Shown piece by piece: positions 34,589-45,786 of a stretch of DNA of 64,000 bases. This stretch comes from Fasciolopsis buskii (Eukaryota; Platyhelminthes; Trematoda; Plagiorchiida; Fasciolidae). Position 1 is the stretch's first letter; each line of letters begins with the position of its first letter. The translations under genes were made by a program, and so were the position numbers. The stretch covers positions 227,654 through 291,653 of the forward strand of contig LUCM01002927.1 of assembly GCA_008360955.1 (NCBI GenBank), given 5' to 3'. The notes under the pieces were generated by a model, which saw nothing but the letters and a program-made list of their open reading frames with translations, made no database searches and had not been told where the DNA came from.

Positions 34589-35550
34589 CTGTAATTGGAT
34601 AGTGACTTGTCCGTACCAGACAGATAAAATCAAATGATAGAGGCAAACTGTGCAGTTTAGAGTTTTCATTGATCGATCTGGTGCGACCGATGTTTCGCGA
34701 ACTATTTTAGAGTATGAACAAACACTGGCAAGATCAGGTTGGGCCAAACAAATGCTTGAATGCAGCGGAACCGGTTACTGGAGTGCTGACCACGGCTGAG
34801 TTCCCAGCACCACACTGGCCGCCAGTGATCCGGTTGTACACTGTGACCACGTATGAAAATGTTCACTAGGTTGTGGTCGGTAAATTACCACAACTCAAGC
34901 TAGGCTCTTGTACGTCTGAAGACCACTGGCAGCCTCATTCAGAGACAGTTCACGATAGATTACTTTTGTTCACTACGTTGAGGAATTCCTAAATTGCACA
35001 AATGGTGGCGGAACTTTCGTTGCTTTCAAGTGTATTTTTTCTTCATTTCCATGCGGCCAAGTTAGAGCGTGGCTTGCTGATGGGGCTTGCCATAAAGCTA
35101 TTTCGCAGGCGTTTATATTAGTGGAGATGTCTTGAGGTATATCTAGACCCGGAAGATGAGAAAATAAAACCTAACTGGTCGATGCCGCTAAGATCAATAG
35201 AAAAATCAATAAAAGCCATAAATGCAAATCCGGCAAGCACTTAAACTAGCATGTGTAAAGGATCAAAAATGTTACTTTTTCTGCTATTTTTCAAATATTC
35301 GAAGTGGTATGTAACAATGGTGTACCGGATAACCATTCAGGAAGTTTATATTCGACCTTGAACGATTGGTTTTCCAGTTTGGGCTATAGTCATGGGCATA
35401 CCAGGAGCAGAAGCAGTTTTTTCCACGATAACTTGAGCACTAATCTCAGCAATGGAGGAACAGCACACTGTACTAATAATTCTAACGTAGGAAATCTGAT
35501 TTTTCTAATGCTGACCTTATAGATAGCAAACTGAAATTTTTTTACTCTAC

Positions 35551-35730
35551 CTGACTCTCTGTCGTTCCCGCTTAAACGTGCGAGAGTGTACGTACGTGAC
35601 TCGGTGGAACTCATTTCCAAATATCCAACTTGCAAACCGGAACGGTAATCTACATGTAACGCGAAAGGCGGATTGAGATCGAACCAGGTGTGGATCGGGA
35701 CCATCGTGGTGCGGTCTTCACAATGACTAC
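35551..35730 (-). CDS. Candidate internal exon of a minus-strand gene
   Basis: The minus strand is open without a stop from about 35857 to a consensus donor GAGTCAG|GTAGAG at 35550. Likely acceptors (attggtctag or the gtag four bases on) put the exon start at 35730 or 35726. The frame reads SHCEDRTTMVPIHTWFDLN, PPFALHVDYRSGLQVGYLEM and ends YTLARLSGNDRES. Even the part upstream of the acceptor reads smoothly (WNKFGFNLYPGFIFTHGEY), so the true start may be further up. The pattern of beta-strand-like segments suggests an extracellular or lectin-like fold, but I do not assign one. A downstream exon may lie after a 65-nt intron at 35486. Confidence 0.42.
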
Positions 35731-36186
35731 CTAGACCAATTACGTATTCCCCGTGGGTGAAGATGAATCCGGGATATAGGTTGAAACCGAATTTATTCCA
35801 AGAATGTAATGAACCGACATTGTAGTTATTTTGGGTAACCGAAACGTCGTCACATTAGAAATATTCTCGACCACTCTGCGCTGTTCTTCATGTTACAAAA
35901 TTTTCAGATGTCTCCAGTCGGACAGGGAGAATTAACGTGCACAAGGCAACGCGGCCTGTTTGCTGACGACAAATTCATCAAAGAAATATATTCAGAATTG
36001 CAGAAAATAGCGTTGACCTTTGTTCGAGACTTCTGATAATAAGCGGTTGTCGTGGGGAATTTGATGTAACTTTTTGCCTCTATTTAATCATATCTTGTAG
36101 GAATTGACAACACTGATGCAGTACACAAACCTTTGGGCCTTGAGCAGGCTGAAAGCTGGAATAGAGCGAGCTGTGTTGGCCTTCAG

Positions 36187-36275
36187 ATGTGCACGAGTTC
36201 CGGTTGGGCTTCGATAAACGTGCACCGCGACAGATTCCTAGTCTAAATGGACCAACCAGAAGCTATGGGAAAACG
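36187..36275 (+). CDS. Weak candidate exon with a dibasic site
   Basis: 89 nt between gtgttggccttcag and GGGAAAACG|GTATGT, open in a frame reading VHEFRLGFDKRAPRQIPSLN then GPTRSYGKT. KR after DK and a GK resemble prohormone processing sites, but one such exon proves nothing, and the neighbouring candidates lie on the other strand. Confidence 0.15.
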
Positions 36276-36705
36276 GTATGTATCACAATTACTCAAATTC
36301 ACAGCATCACGGCACTGACAACTATGATTCCGAGACGTTGATTGGCGCAGGATCACATGAGTTCCCAACGGCCAGGAGTGATAATAAACCAACGAAAACG
36401 GCATAGTTAGAAATCGGCGATCACAGACACCTAGTAGGCTTGAAAACCAGCGGTCGAAGCATGAGCTGATTCGGTACTGTGACCATTACAGTGATTTGCA
36501 AAAGTGGTTTTGGCATCTAAGGCGCTTCCGAAAGGCGGTTGATTTCAGTGGTTGTCACTCTCGGTGAAAAGGACGTAAAACGGGAAGACGGTTCCTATCG
36601 ACGAGATTGCCTTAGGGCTTCATCTACATGTCGGCGAGTAACAGAGACAGCTGATGGGTATCTTTAGGTTGCATGAAATGAACAAGTGGGCTAAACATTC
36701 CCAGT

Positions 36706-36918
36706 TTATTGACAATATGTTGCTAGCCAATGATCCCGGTAACAGTGACAAAGACCGAAATAATGCGCGTAATGTGGGAAAACAGTAAACAGTAGATGAA
36801 GCGTTGGGGCATTCGTGACGGCCAAGGCAGCGTAGATGGTTGGACAAGATTGAATTTCTCGCACAACTCCACTTTCATCAATTGGATCACGAGAGTTTCG
36901 GATGTTGTAAGTCACTGG
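36706..36918 (-). CDS. Open minus-strand frame after an acceptor, unrecognised
   Basis: After acceptor cgaaatttctcag the minus-strand frame reads PVTYNIRNSRDPIDESGVVR, EIQSCPTIYAALAVTNAPT and on to a stop at 36706. I first compared RDPI..SGVV.EI.SC with the approach to a GIY-YIG nuclease domain, but the expected following residues are absent. It could be another exon of the minus-strand gene proposed at 35.5 kb. Confidence 0.2.
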   Translation of the reverse strand, partial: PVTYNIRNSRDPIDESGVVREIQSCPTIYAALAVTNAPTLHLLFTVFPHYAHYFGLCHCYRDHWLATYCQ

Positions 36919-36994
36919 CTGAGAAATTTCGGTCTCGTTATGATGTAGTTGAAAGCTATTAAGCAATCGCCCCGGCAATTGTTTTCATTCACGT

Positions 36995-39900
36995 GATGTG
37001 GCGCTGTGCCACTGATTGTTCGAAAGCTTCTTTTATGGAAATTAGTCGAGGCGTGTTCCGCTTTGCATTTTGGCCGACATCTTGACCTATATTCAATGTG
37101 CTGGACACTGTGCAAGAGCAAGCAACTTGATGTGAAACACATCCGATACGATCGAGGCAAAGTATCTTCGAAACGTCGAACAACGAGCGGCTTCGAATCG
37201 ACTGGGACTGACGTTTCGGAAGCAAGAAAAGACCTCCGGAGGGACTACTTCAACACTGTCCCATTCTTGTATAGGTTTGAACAGAGCGATTTTGTCTTCG
37301 TGTGTATTTTCATTTTAGCTTTGCATGTATTTGGAGAAAAATATACGAATCGGGATGGCCGTTTGTTAGTTTTGTGTCGTACAGTTTGTATGCCCAGCCC
37401 GCTGGTCTGTTGTCTCTGGGGTGCAAACACTTCGTGGTCGATAAACCGGGCCATTCAGTCGGTCTGTTGTGCACCGAGGGGGAGTAAAGCTCGAAATGTG
37501 TGCGTGTGTGTGGATTGTCCCATCAAAGTAGATTACCGTCATACATAATTTTGCGTCTAGTTATGGTTTATGCAAAATGGTTGTTTTTTATACTTCCACA
37601 GTGAATTTCATTCTCAGACGCGTACTGGTAATTGTTCCTACCAGCTGTTCCTTAATCACAAACTCCAAACACGTCTTTTGTGAACCCCAAGTACATTTCC
37701 CAAGTTTGGCCAGAACTATATTCGCTTGGAATGGGTCTACAAGTTGGATGTTTTAATCCACGTTTTTCGCCGTATCAGTTTCGACCATAAAATAATGATG
37801 TACTCAGTCCAAATGTGGGAATGAATTCTGTCTGTTTTATCACAGGAATGTCATTTTTATGTCATTACCGATCAAGTTTCCATGTTTAAACCGATGATTT
37901 CCGTGAAAGAAACGTCTGTGAATGAAGGAGTCACATCCAGAGGAAACGCTCCTTCCTTTAGGTAGATGATACTTATTTTTTATCGTCAGAACTAAGGAAA
38001 CGAATCTTTTAAGTCACACGTTTCTAGTAACTATAGTGCGGTCCCAAGAATTTGTGCAGTCTGCCGAGATTTGGTATGATCATCTGAAATGATTATTTCC
38101 AGTACTGGCATTAGAGGTACATTTGGCTTGTAGACCAATGGAGAATCCTTTGAGCCTTGGTATTTGAGAGCCAGAAGGTGTTATTGGTACTGAGACAACT
38201 GTACAAACTTTTAACAAACCGTGTTTTATTGTTGTCATCCTTGTTACGCATCAGCTACATCCCGATTGATCGATTTCAACCGGTACCGTGCTTTGAATAC
38301 TCCCTAACTGATCAAGCGAGTGTCCTCACGGTGTACTCAGACATGCACTTTCAGTGGACATGCCAGTACCTGATAAATCGATTCCCAGAGCTCTCATCTT
38401 CATCAGTTAGCCTATCAGAATTCACCTTAGAGATAAAATTGTCCAACATAATTTGTTATAATATTTTCGTGGTGTGCAAGCGGGCTTGCACTTGTTGGCT
38501 GAAATCTCCATCGCTTTTCCTTCGTAACCCTCTCGATCATACGGGAACCTATTCGGAAATAAATCTGTTTGATTCGATAGTCTGAGATTACATGGTCGAT
38601 CCGCCAACAGCTCTCAATCTAATTTTGACGACCGTCAGATTTCATAGGAAGGTTTGACCCTACCACGTACTCGTCCCATCCAAAACCGCAATTGTACAAG
38701 AAAGGCTATCCTGTTCACTAATTCTCATTATGGAGTTCTTACTGAGTGTTCCCATAGTACCTGGTACGTGCATATCCTGACCGTGCACCGCCTTCCTTCC
38801 CGATTCTCGCTCTTTCACCCATTGTTCTTTTTTTTACGTGATTCACACTTGAACAACCTACCCCCTCCTACGACCCACCAGGTGGCCCACATTTCTGTTC
38901 CTTCATTCATGTGGAGCCCGACGGTTATCGGTAAACTGCCGATGATTTCCATATGATCCAGCTTAATCGACGTTTTTATGATGCGGATGGGATAGGCCCA
39001 TCAAATCAGAGATCATGACACAACCGAACTGATTCCGTATGTACGATACCCCCTCCCTAACATGAGACAAAGCCATAGCGCACAGGTACTGTTTACGGTA
39101 CCCGTTTTTGTTTGCCTTTTAGTAACTGATTATGGCCAGATTTATTGTCCCTGTGTTCGATCTACCCGAAGGCATGCTCGTGTATATACACTCTGTCTCA
39201 GATGCAATCTAATTTTGGGGTCTCTAAGAATCTAGCTCACAAGAAGGCCCGGTGGCTGTTTGCAGTGCGTAAGCAGTGCTCAAGATTTCTACGCGCCACT
39301 GAATCAAATTCGTACCGAGTAACGAAAATAAATCCAGCTAGCCTAGGCGGACTTGGCAGAATGAACGGTTACTAGGATCAGTATCATTTTGGGTAGTCGA
39401 TTTCGTTCCACGGTGCACCGGTTAAACCACATTTTTGAATGCTAAACAGCTTAATTAGGTTGACGCTTTCTGTCCCCGCAAATGCTTCGGTTCCGAATCG
39501 AGAACTCTTGCCTCCACCTCCCTTCCCTCAATCTGCCAATTAGCCGAGTCTTTAAGTCGTGCTATTCATCTGGGAACCTTCTTTCGTATGACCTCATTTT
39601 TGGGTCATTTTGGCATAATTTGACCAGAATCTGCGTGAATCCACGTGACCCCAACCCTTACGTTTGTTCAGGTCTTTGCACACGACGTTCCGCGGACTTG
39701 CGCATGGCATTATTTTCTCACTGCCTGTTCTTTTTGTATCATCTTCCTTTCGTTGTTAGACTGGAAGTGCGCTTTACAGAGGTGATGGTCATTTTGTTCT
39801 AATTATTTATCCTTTCATTCCGAAGGTCATGCCAACCATGACGTGATACCATCTACCATCCTTACAGGGGATTATTGTTTTTCAACGATAATCTGTCCCA

Positions 39901-40019
39901 CCCACGAAGAGATGATAGAATAAAGAATACTACTCATCCAGTCTGCTTCACGTGACGAACTTGGGCCAGGTGTCCTGAGTTCGGGGCTGCAAGGATCAGT
40001 ATTCAGCTATCCTGAGTGG
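36995..40019. other. No supportable gene
   Basis: Contains a 180-codon plus-strand frame (37006-37548) and a 142-codon one (38157-38585). Both are at or near the length expected by chance in 64 kb searched on six frames, have overlapping antisense frames, and no recognised domain. No repeats seen. Confidence 0.4.
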
Positions 40020-40170
40020 TTTGTGCTACCAGTAGATACGATCAAGTATGGATGATGAATCCTTGTCAGAATCACACGCTGACTCATCGCGCGGTTGGCG
40101 TGACAGGAGAGCACCAAATACATGTAGCCAGAGTATAGTACTAGCTGTGAAACCGGTGTGCAAAACATAT
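40020..40170 (+). repeat. Dispersed repeat C, copy 1 (diverged)
   Basis: Reads agtatggatgatgaatcctt, gtcagaatcacacgctgact, catcgcg. Blocks in the same order occur at 44806 (tggatgatgagtcc, aagaatcacatggtaattcg) and, in the 3' half only, at 50490. Divergence is high, so limits are approximate. Confidence 0.35.
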
Positions 40171-40663
40171 TACTGACAACAACAACAATTTATGCCGGCA
40201 GTATGCACTGGGAATAAGGCCATGGGTTTGGAAAAGCAAAACTGCTTTCTTAAACTGAGTGTAGATTACCAGGAAGACCATAAATCCAGTTCGCATTGCT
40301 TACCGTACGGTCGTTTCGAGCCCAGCTGTTCAGTCATAATTGTCATTGAGAACGCGATTCGCATCCACGCTAACGCCTGAAATAATTTGTATCGAGCGGG
40401 CGAAAAAGGATCGGTCATTTACAGAACGCATGCAAAAGAAAGCGGGTGAAGTAAGGTGTTTCTGGCCGACCCCCGATAGCCAGTTTTAGCCATTCATTCA
40501 AATTCTCAAAATATGCACATTAGAACTAGAAAGCGCACGGCAAAATCCAATGAAATCGTAACCACGTGCTTGTGCTGTATAAGTCTTTCGTTCACCTGTA
40601 CGAAACTATGCAGGAAGTGTTTTCGAACGGTCAGAAGTAGAATCAGTGAAGTCGGTTACTCAC

Positions 40664-40789
40664 CTGGAAACGGATGTCTTCATGATTTGAGATTTTCCGT
40701 CGGTAAATTGTCAAGCCAAAGCAACGAGTGCACTTCTTCATGGCTTCGATTACTCTCTTGTTTGGCTCGCACTTCAGGCTCTGGCCATT
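40664..40789 (-). CDS. Candidate exon with a perfect donor
   Basis: On the minus strand 126 nt (42 codons, phase 0 to 0) end CGTTTCCAG|GTGAGTAAC, a full consensus donor. The frame reads NGQSLKCEPNKRVIEAMKKC, TRCFGLTIYRRKISNHEDIR, FQ: four cysteines, basic, with a regular helix-strand pattern. The proposed acceptor (aaacgacgtgcag) has no pyrimidine tract, and a stop lies shortly upstream, so the 5' edge is uncertain; a start at the internal Met is an alternative. A second minus-strand frame is open for 66 codons through most of this stretch but stops 26 nt before the donor. Confidence 0.35.
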
Positions 40790-42361
40790 CTGCACGTCGT
40801 TTTATTACTGGGCTTGTCACAGTCCAGATTGTCCACATTTCATTACCATTCAGAATGGAATAAATCTTGGGAATGGTCATATCGGCTCAAAAGAGAACAC
40901 GTTGGGTCTATGTGAACCAATTTCCAACTAAATCACTATTTGGATATTGATTTTTGGGGTTTACATAACACATCATGTTCCGGATCACGAATAGCACGGA
41001 ACAGGAAGCAGGAAATCAAAAAGATGATGAAATCAGACTCGCAGATTGACGATCTACTACAAAAATTTGTACATTCTGCACTCGTGGTTACTAGGAGTAC
41101 GTTCTTGAACTTGTTACGTCGGATTCGTATCCCTTATAGAACCAATTGTCTTAATTTTACATGTTCTTTGCTTGAAGGAGTGCTATTCCGTAAAACTTTG
41201 TTCTGATTTGTCCCAATTAGTCCTCATCTTGCCACGAGTCCTAGCCATTTGGAAAAATTTCGGAATTGAAAAGTGTTGATTGGGCAGGATGGTTTGAACC
41301 ACAAGTGCATGAATCCCAGTAGGAAAGCCATTTATTGGTCACGATAACACGTCAGCCTGACCTTATGTGTTTCTGTGCCATTCCAAGTTCCAGGGTCATT
41401 GTAGCCAACTCCATTCTGGACCGAATCGGCTGTTAGTCACCATTTTGGTTCTAATGAGTAAGCTATCCACTGCCATGTTGGGTTTGGTTGTGTGGGTAGT
41501 GACGCCGACTGATGCCCTTACTGGGATTGTGCCTGAGTTTTCTCTCCACCTGTCCCCATTCAGATCAGTATACTTGCACCCGCTTCCTCGGAGGAGACTT
41601 GACCCCCAAGTATATTGCATATCGTCCCTACCGTGTTACTGCACCCTGGTGGCTTAGGGGCATGACCCGTCCACTTCATCCACGCTTGACGCGTGGAATA
41701 AGAAAAATTCTGCGGACATAGCAACCTGATAATAGATCTATGTTTTGCACTCGCGAATCAAAACGTTCGTGGCATATCAGACGAAGGCACTCAAGGAATT
41801 TGAAGTAGACGAGGGTGTGTGCTTCCGTGTGCATGTTTCTTCTGACTGTTCGTGGAAAACAGCAACATCCAAACGAACTTTTCGAGTCTTTCTGGAGGTT
41901 AGCTGTGCACAATAGTCGAATAGTCTCCCATGCACCGCCGTGTGATTCTTAGATCGATTTACCATCGATTCACGCTTTCAATGATTTAAATAGAATTTCG
42001 ATCTGAAGTTCCTTTCGCCTCCTTTAAAAACACAACAATGCGCACAGTCGTAGACAAGGGGATCACTTTCATTCAGAGAGTGCCTGAAAAGCGTAAACAT
42101 GTCTGGTTGCAAACACGAATTCCATCCAGATCTCCACACTCCGGTTGGAACACCACGACACCGATCGACTGACCGGCGCCGGTTATAGACGTCAATTAAA
42201 CGTAAATAATCCTAATTAATGGAAAAAAATAGATTGGCGGCCGAGTGTACGGTTTCTCCTAGGCAATTTGCTAACCCAATACCACAATTTTTTCAATATC
42301 TAGTGGTCTTTGATACGGGAGTGGTTTTTTCCCCGGTCGACAATGTTGGAGAAATTCTCAC
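40790..42361. other. No supportable gene
   Basis: Short frames on both strands around 41367-41965. A tRNA-like A-box (tggcttaggggcatg) at about 41650 has no partner B-box. Confidence 0.45.
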
Positions 42362-42520
42362 GCATCGCACCGGAGTCGGTCAAGCGGATAACACTGTGAC
42401 ATTTCGAAATGAAGGTTGAGGGCCCGAATCCTTACACCAGACAACCCTCTGCTGTCATCCACTTCTTTCGTGAAATCATCGCACATTGTTGCTGCACCAA
42501 TAAAGAAAGCAAAATGATAG
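42362..42520 (+). repeat. SINE family A copy, diverged
   Basis: Reads gtcggtcaagcggataacac, gtgacatttcgaaatgaagg, a mutated B-box (gggcccgaatcc), caaccctctgctgtcatcc, then cgtgaaatcatcgcacattg and a tail aataaagaaagcaaaatg. Same block order as 25874. Confidence 0.65.
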
Positions 42521-42544
42521 ACCTTAGTGACAGCATTCCTTTCT

Positions 42545-42577
42545 GCCTGTCTGTCTATCTGTCTGTCTGTCTGTCTA
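42545..42577. repeat. (CTGT)n microsatellite
   Basis: About eight CTGT/CTAT units. Confidence 0.95.
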
Positions 42578-43094
42578 TGTTTGCCTTGCATTTGGTGTCA
42601 CTTTTTATTTTTTTTCTAGAAAAGACTAACCAGATTGATTCCCATATAGTCATCCAATTCGAGTAACATAACCGACACCTTTCGTCTTCATTTGCATATG
42701 ACAAAATTTCAGTCAATTCACCTCGTCCACGTTGTCCCACCTGAGCGTACGATTCACAACAGTGTCGCTACGTCTCACAGTGTGAAACGAAAATCTCCGT
42801 TCACATCATAAATTTCTCCAGTCTCCTGTGAATCGTTATGTCAATTCGAGTCGTATTATTTACGCACGGGAAACCAAAGTAATCAGACTCCTCATTGTCC
42901 GTGACCAAATTGGCCTGGTAGATTAGATGATTACTTTTAGAATAAAAGTTAATATCTTAAATACTAATCGCTATTCTCCTCATATCAGTATGATTTTAGT
43001 CATTATGTACTAACTAGCGGGTTTCCACCAACTATGACATGAAAGGTTTGATCGAACCTGATTTTCATTCAGTCTACTTCATTCGCTGTTGCAG

Positions 43095-43141
43095 TGCGGG
43101 TACAAGAAACCGTATTCACTCTAGATGGCAGATTTACACCG
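43095..43141 (+). CDS. Small candidate internal exon
   Basis: 47 nt between acceptor cattcgctgttgcag and donor TTACACCG|GTAAGG. Two forward frames are open; one reads RVQETVFTLDGRFTP and ends in phase 0. Signals are good but the exon is too short for protein evidence. Confidence 0.2.
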
Positions 43142-44520
43142 GTAAGGCTGAATTCATACTTGACCATGATGACCCTATTCATTTGACTTACACCGAACAC
43201 ATGCCTGTCCTCTTCTCCTCCTCCCCATATCACGTGCATTCCCCCTGTTCTTTGGTCGTCATCACAGTCCACTGGCAGCCCAGATTGGTTATTTTGCTCT
43301 CAACTGTTTTGTACATTTTGCCGAATTCCGTTTGGATCAGTGCCCCGGGGGCTATAGTTCGATAGGTGTTTCCACTTTTTTCTTGTACGATGTATGTTTT
43401 ATGAGTACTCTTATATAAATGTGCAGGCTAGATACACAAAAAAGATACTGTCAGTTTTGCAATATACGGTCCCGGTCAGCGCAAACGTGAGTTCTGAATT
43501 TTAGGCGCTGCGACCACATTCCGGTGAAATTTAAATGTATCCCACCCAATTCCAAAGTCAATTCTGCTTCGGTTATTGTGAAGCGTTTTGAAATCCCAAC
43601 ACGGCTCAGATCAATGCTTCACAATATTTCACCAACCCGGCATTCGTGAACACAGACCACAAGAGGATCAAGTTGGATTCGTGAGTCGAAACTCAGCAGT
43701 TGGGTCCACCAGTCATTCAAACTTAGACCGGATTTTAGTGTCAACCTGGATGTGAATAGCCATTTTGCCTGTGGTTGTGTTCTAAAAACAGCCTGGCAAT
43801 CATTAGGCTTGCCTTCCATAGATCAGCTGTATTTCGACAAACTTACGAGACAGGACAATGGGGAAGACGAAACAAAACCAATCGGGATGATAACGTCTTT
43901 CGAGTAGTGAACCCAAGATGGAATGCAGAGACTGTATAAATACCTGTTTTACAGATTTCACCTTCATCTAATAGCCTCTGATTATCGTTCATCAGCTATC
44001 CGACGAGGTAAGCGCCATGACCTAGGCTTGGGCGAACACATGCCTTCGTTGAGTATACATCCGTTGCCTCCAACTGACTGAGTATGGACAGCGGTGGGTG
44101 TTCCAGACTCAGAGTCGGCCACTCGTCCTGAACGCCCCAAGAAATCCTCTCAAATCGCCAGCATATCGCATAACCTCTACTCAGAAAGACCTACACACTG
44201 CCTTCTCGTGTCGGAGGTGTTCGTAGTAAAGTGCCATGACGATGGTGAATGCCCAGCGCCCCCCGTTGGGTTGACCGACCTTTGACAATCAGTCTAGGAG
44301 AGTTAGCTAAACTCTGATCCCAAACCAACCATGGCTGGCATACGAAGCATGGAGTTGTGTGCTCACCGACATTCGTGGAAGAAAAATGAAGGAGGCAACA
44401 GGTATGCCTGCTCTCATGTGAAGCTCCTATGAAGCGAGTAATCAGTCACCCGTCCCCAGTGAGTTGCGTGACTCTCAGATCATCCCGCTGCCTTGTGGGT
44501 AAGATTATTTGGTCAAAGGT
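43142..44520. other. No supportable gene
   Basis: Short frames only. No repeats recognised. Confidence 0.5.
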
Positions 44521-44750
44521 TGCAAGTTGGTTTCCCTAAGTCAATCCTTCATTTCGGTTTGTTGAACCGGGTACAACGGCATCCACAAAGGAATCGCAGA
44601 TCCCGATGGATCGTCGATGACGTGGAGATGGAGAATGGGAGAGCTATCATGTGTGGTGAACGGTGCAGATGATTTCTTCTGTATTTCCTCTTTCTCGGTC
44701 ACTGTTTTATCCTTCATCACAGTTTCGATGGTACCTGATCTGTAATCAGA
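44521..44750 (+). repeat. 230-bp dispersed repeat, copy 2
   Basis: Second copy of 30511-30740 (about 92% identity, no indels, same strand). The minus strand is open through this copy (44541-44792), but the other copy carries changes there and no domain is recognised, so no gene is called. Confidence 0.9.
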
Positions 44751-44805
44751 TTGATGGGAAATATGAATATGAATATAAACAATCACTAACATACTAGAAT
44801 CTAAT

Positions 44806-44960
44806 TTGAATCATTAGGAGTGTGAATGGATGATGAGTCCATTTAAGAATCACATGGTAATTCGTCGAAAGAGCAGCAGTAACCGCGGAACCAGTCGTGT
44901 GCTTCCGGTGAAATTTTGTTCATCTATTCATATGCGAAGCATACTACTGAAAAGAAAATA
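44806..44960 (+). repeat. Dispersed repeat C, copy 2
   Basis: Reads gtgtgaatggatgatgagtc, gcagtaaccgcggaaccagt, cgtgtgcttccggtg, tatgcgaagcatactactg. The 5' half matches 40020 and the 3' half matches 50490, which is what ties the three together as one family. Confidence 0.4.
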
Positions 44961-45461
44961 GTCTGTCAAGTCACGTCAATGGAATAAACTATACACGTGA
45001 TGTACCCGTTTGCCGTATACGCTGTACACACTGTGTTTATCCTTCTCGGACAAGGTTGATAAAACATATCTCGAGGGTACTGTGCGACGGTCAAACGTTG
45101 ATAAACGATGAGAAATCGTGCACTTCCATTATTGTCTAATTATTTATACCTTGTTAGTGGTAATTTTAGTCACGCCTCCGATTTCCTTTCAATCACTTTT
45201 CGTTCTGAATTCCCCTTACACCAAGACCCTAGACCCATCAATCCCCACGTGTGGAATACACGTTTCTCGCAAATTGCACCGATCAGGTGATGATTGTGTG
45301 AACTGATGTCATAATTTCAAAAGGACAATGTCCAGATCGATGAAGCCACCGAGTTGAATGATCCACGCTTGGTTGGCACAAATGCTGATCGGTGAAATAC
45401 TGCCCAATATCAACGATCCATTTGAGAGAGTAGTTTTTGAGGCTCCTTTTTTGAATGGTCA

Positions 45462-45786
45462 CTACATATTTCTCGTTCGATATGAATCAACAATATATTC
45501 GTAAGTTTGAATTCTGCGTTTGACGCTTCTCCGGTTTACTGGAATTTCACAGTTTTTCGCTAGGCCGTTCCAACAGATCGCCCTTGGGATGCAGATACAC
45601 TCCGAATTTGATCTGCTATGGTTGTCGGCTTTCGATATATCTATGGATATCTTGCGTTTGGGTTGCAAAGAATTCTCTGGATTTGTGAAGGCTCGCATAT
45701 CTTGTTCATATAAAATCCTGCATTTTGACTTTATAAGTGAATGTCCAATCTCATCTAACTGGCTCTTCAAGGACGCAGCATCCTAA
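45462..45786. other. Overlapping open frames on both strands, no call
   Basis: The minus strand is open for 102 codons (MKSQLDEIGHSLIKSKCRIL and on, to 45462) and the plus strand for 88 over the same bases. One may be an exon and the other its shadow, but neither shows a donor or a recognised domain. Confidence 0.2.

Noticed and set aside
35305..35486. Plus-strand exon with Asn/Ser-rich reading ending at CTAAC|GTAGGA
   Set aside because: Antisense to the likely continuation of the minus-strand candidate at 35551-35730, and its splice sites are weaker.
36706..36978. Possible Penelope-like GIY-YIG fragment
   Set aside because: RDPI..SGVV.EI.SC looked similar to the approach to GIY-YIG domains, but the following conserved residues (Y.GET-type motif) are missing.
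37006..37548. 180-codon open frame
   Set aside because: Length alone is near chance for 64 kb; composition is irregular and antisense frames are open too.
41640..41665. tRNA gene suggested by an A-box (tggcttagggg)
   Set aside because: No B-box, no acceptor stem or cloverleaf; the same holds for the A-box-like sequence at about 52720.
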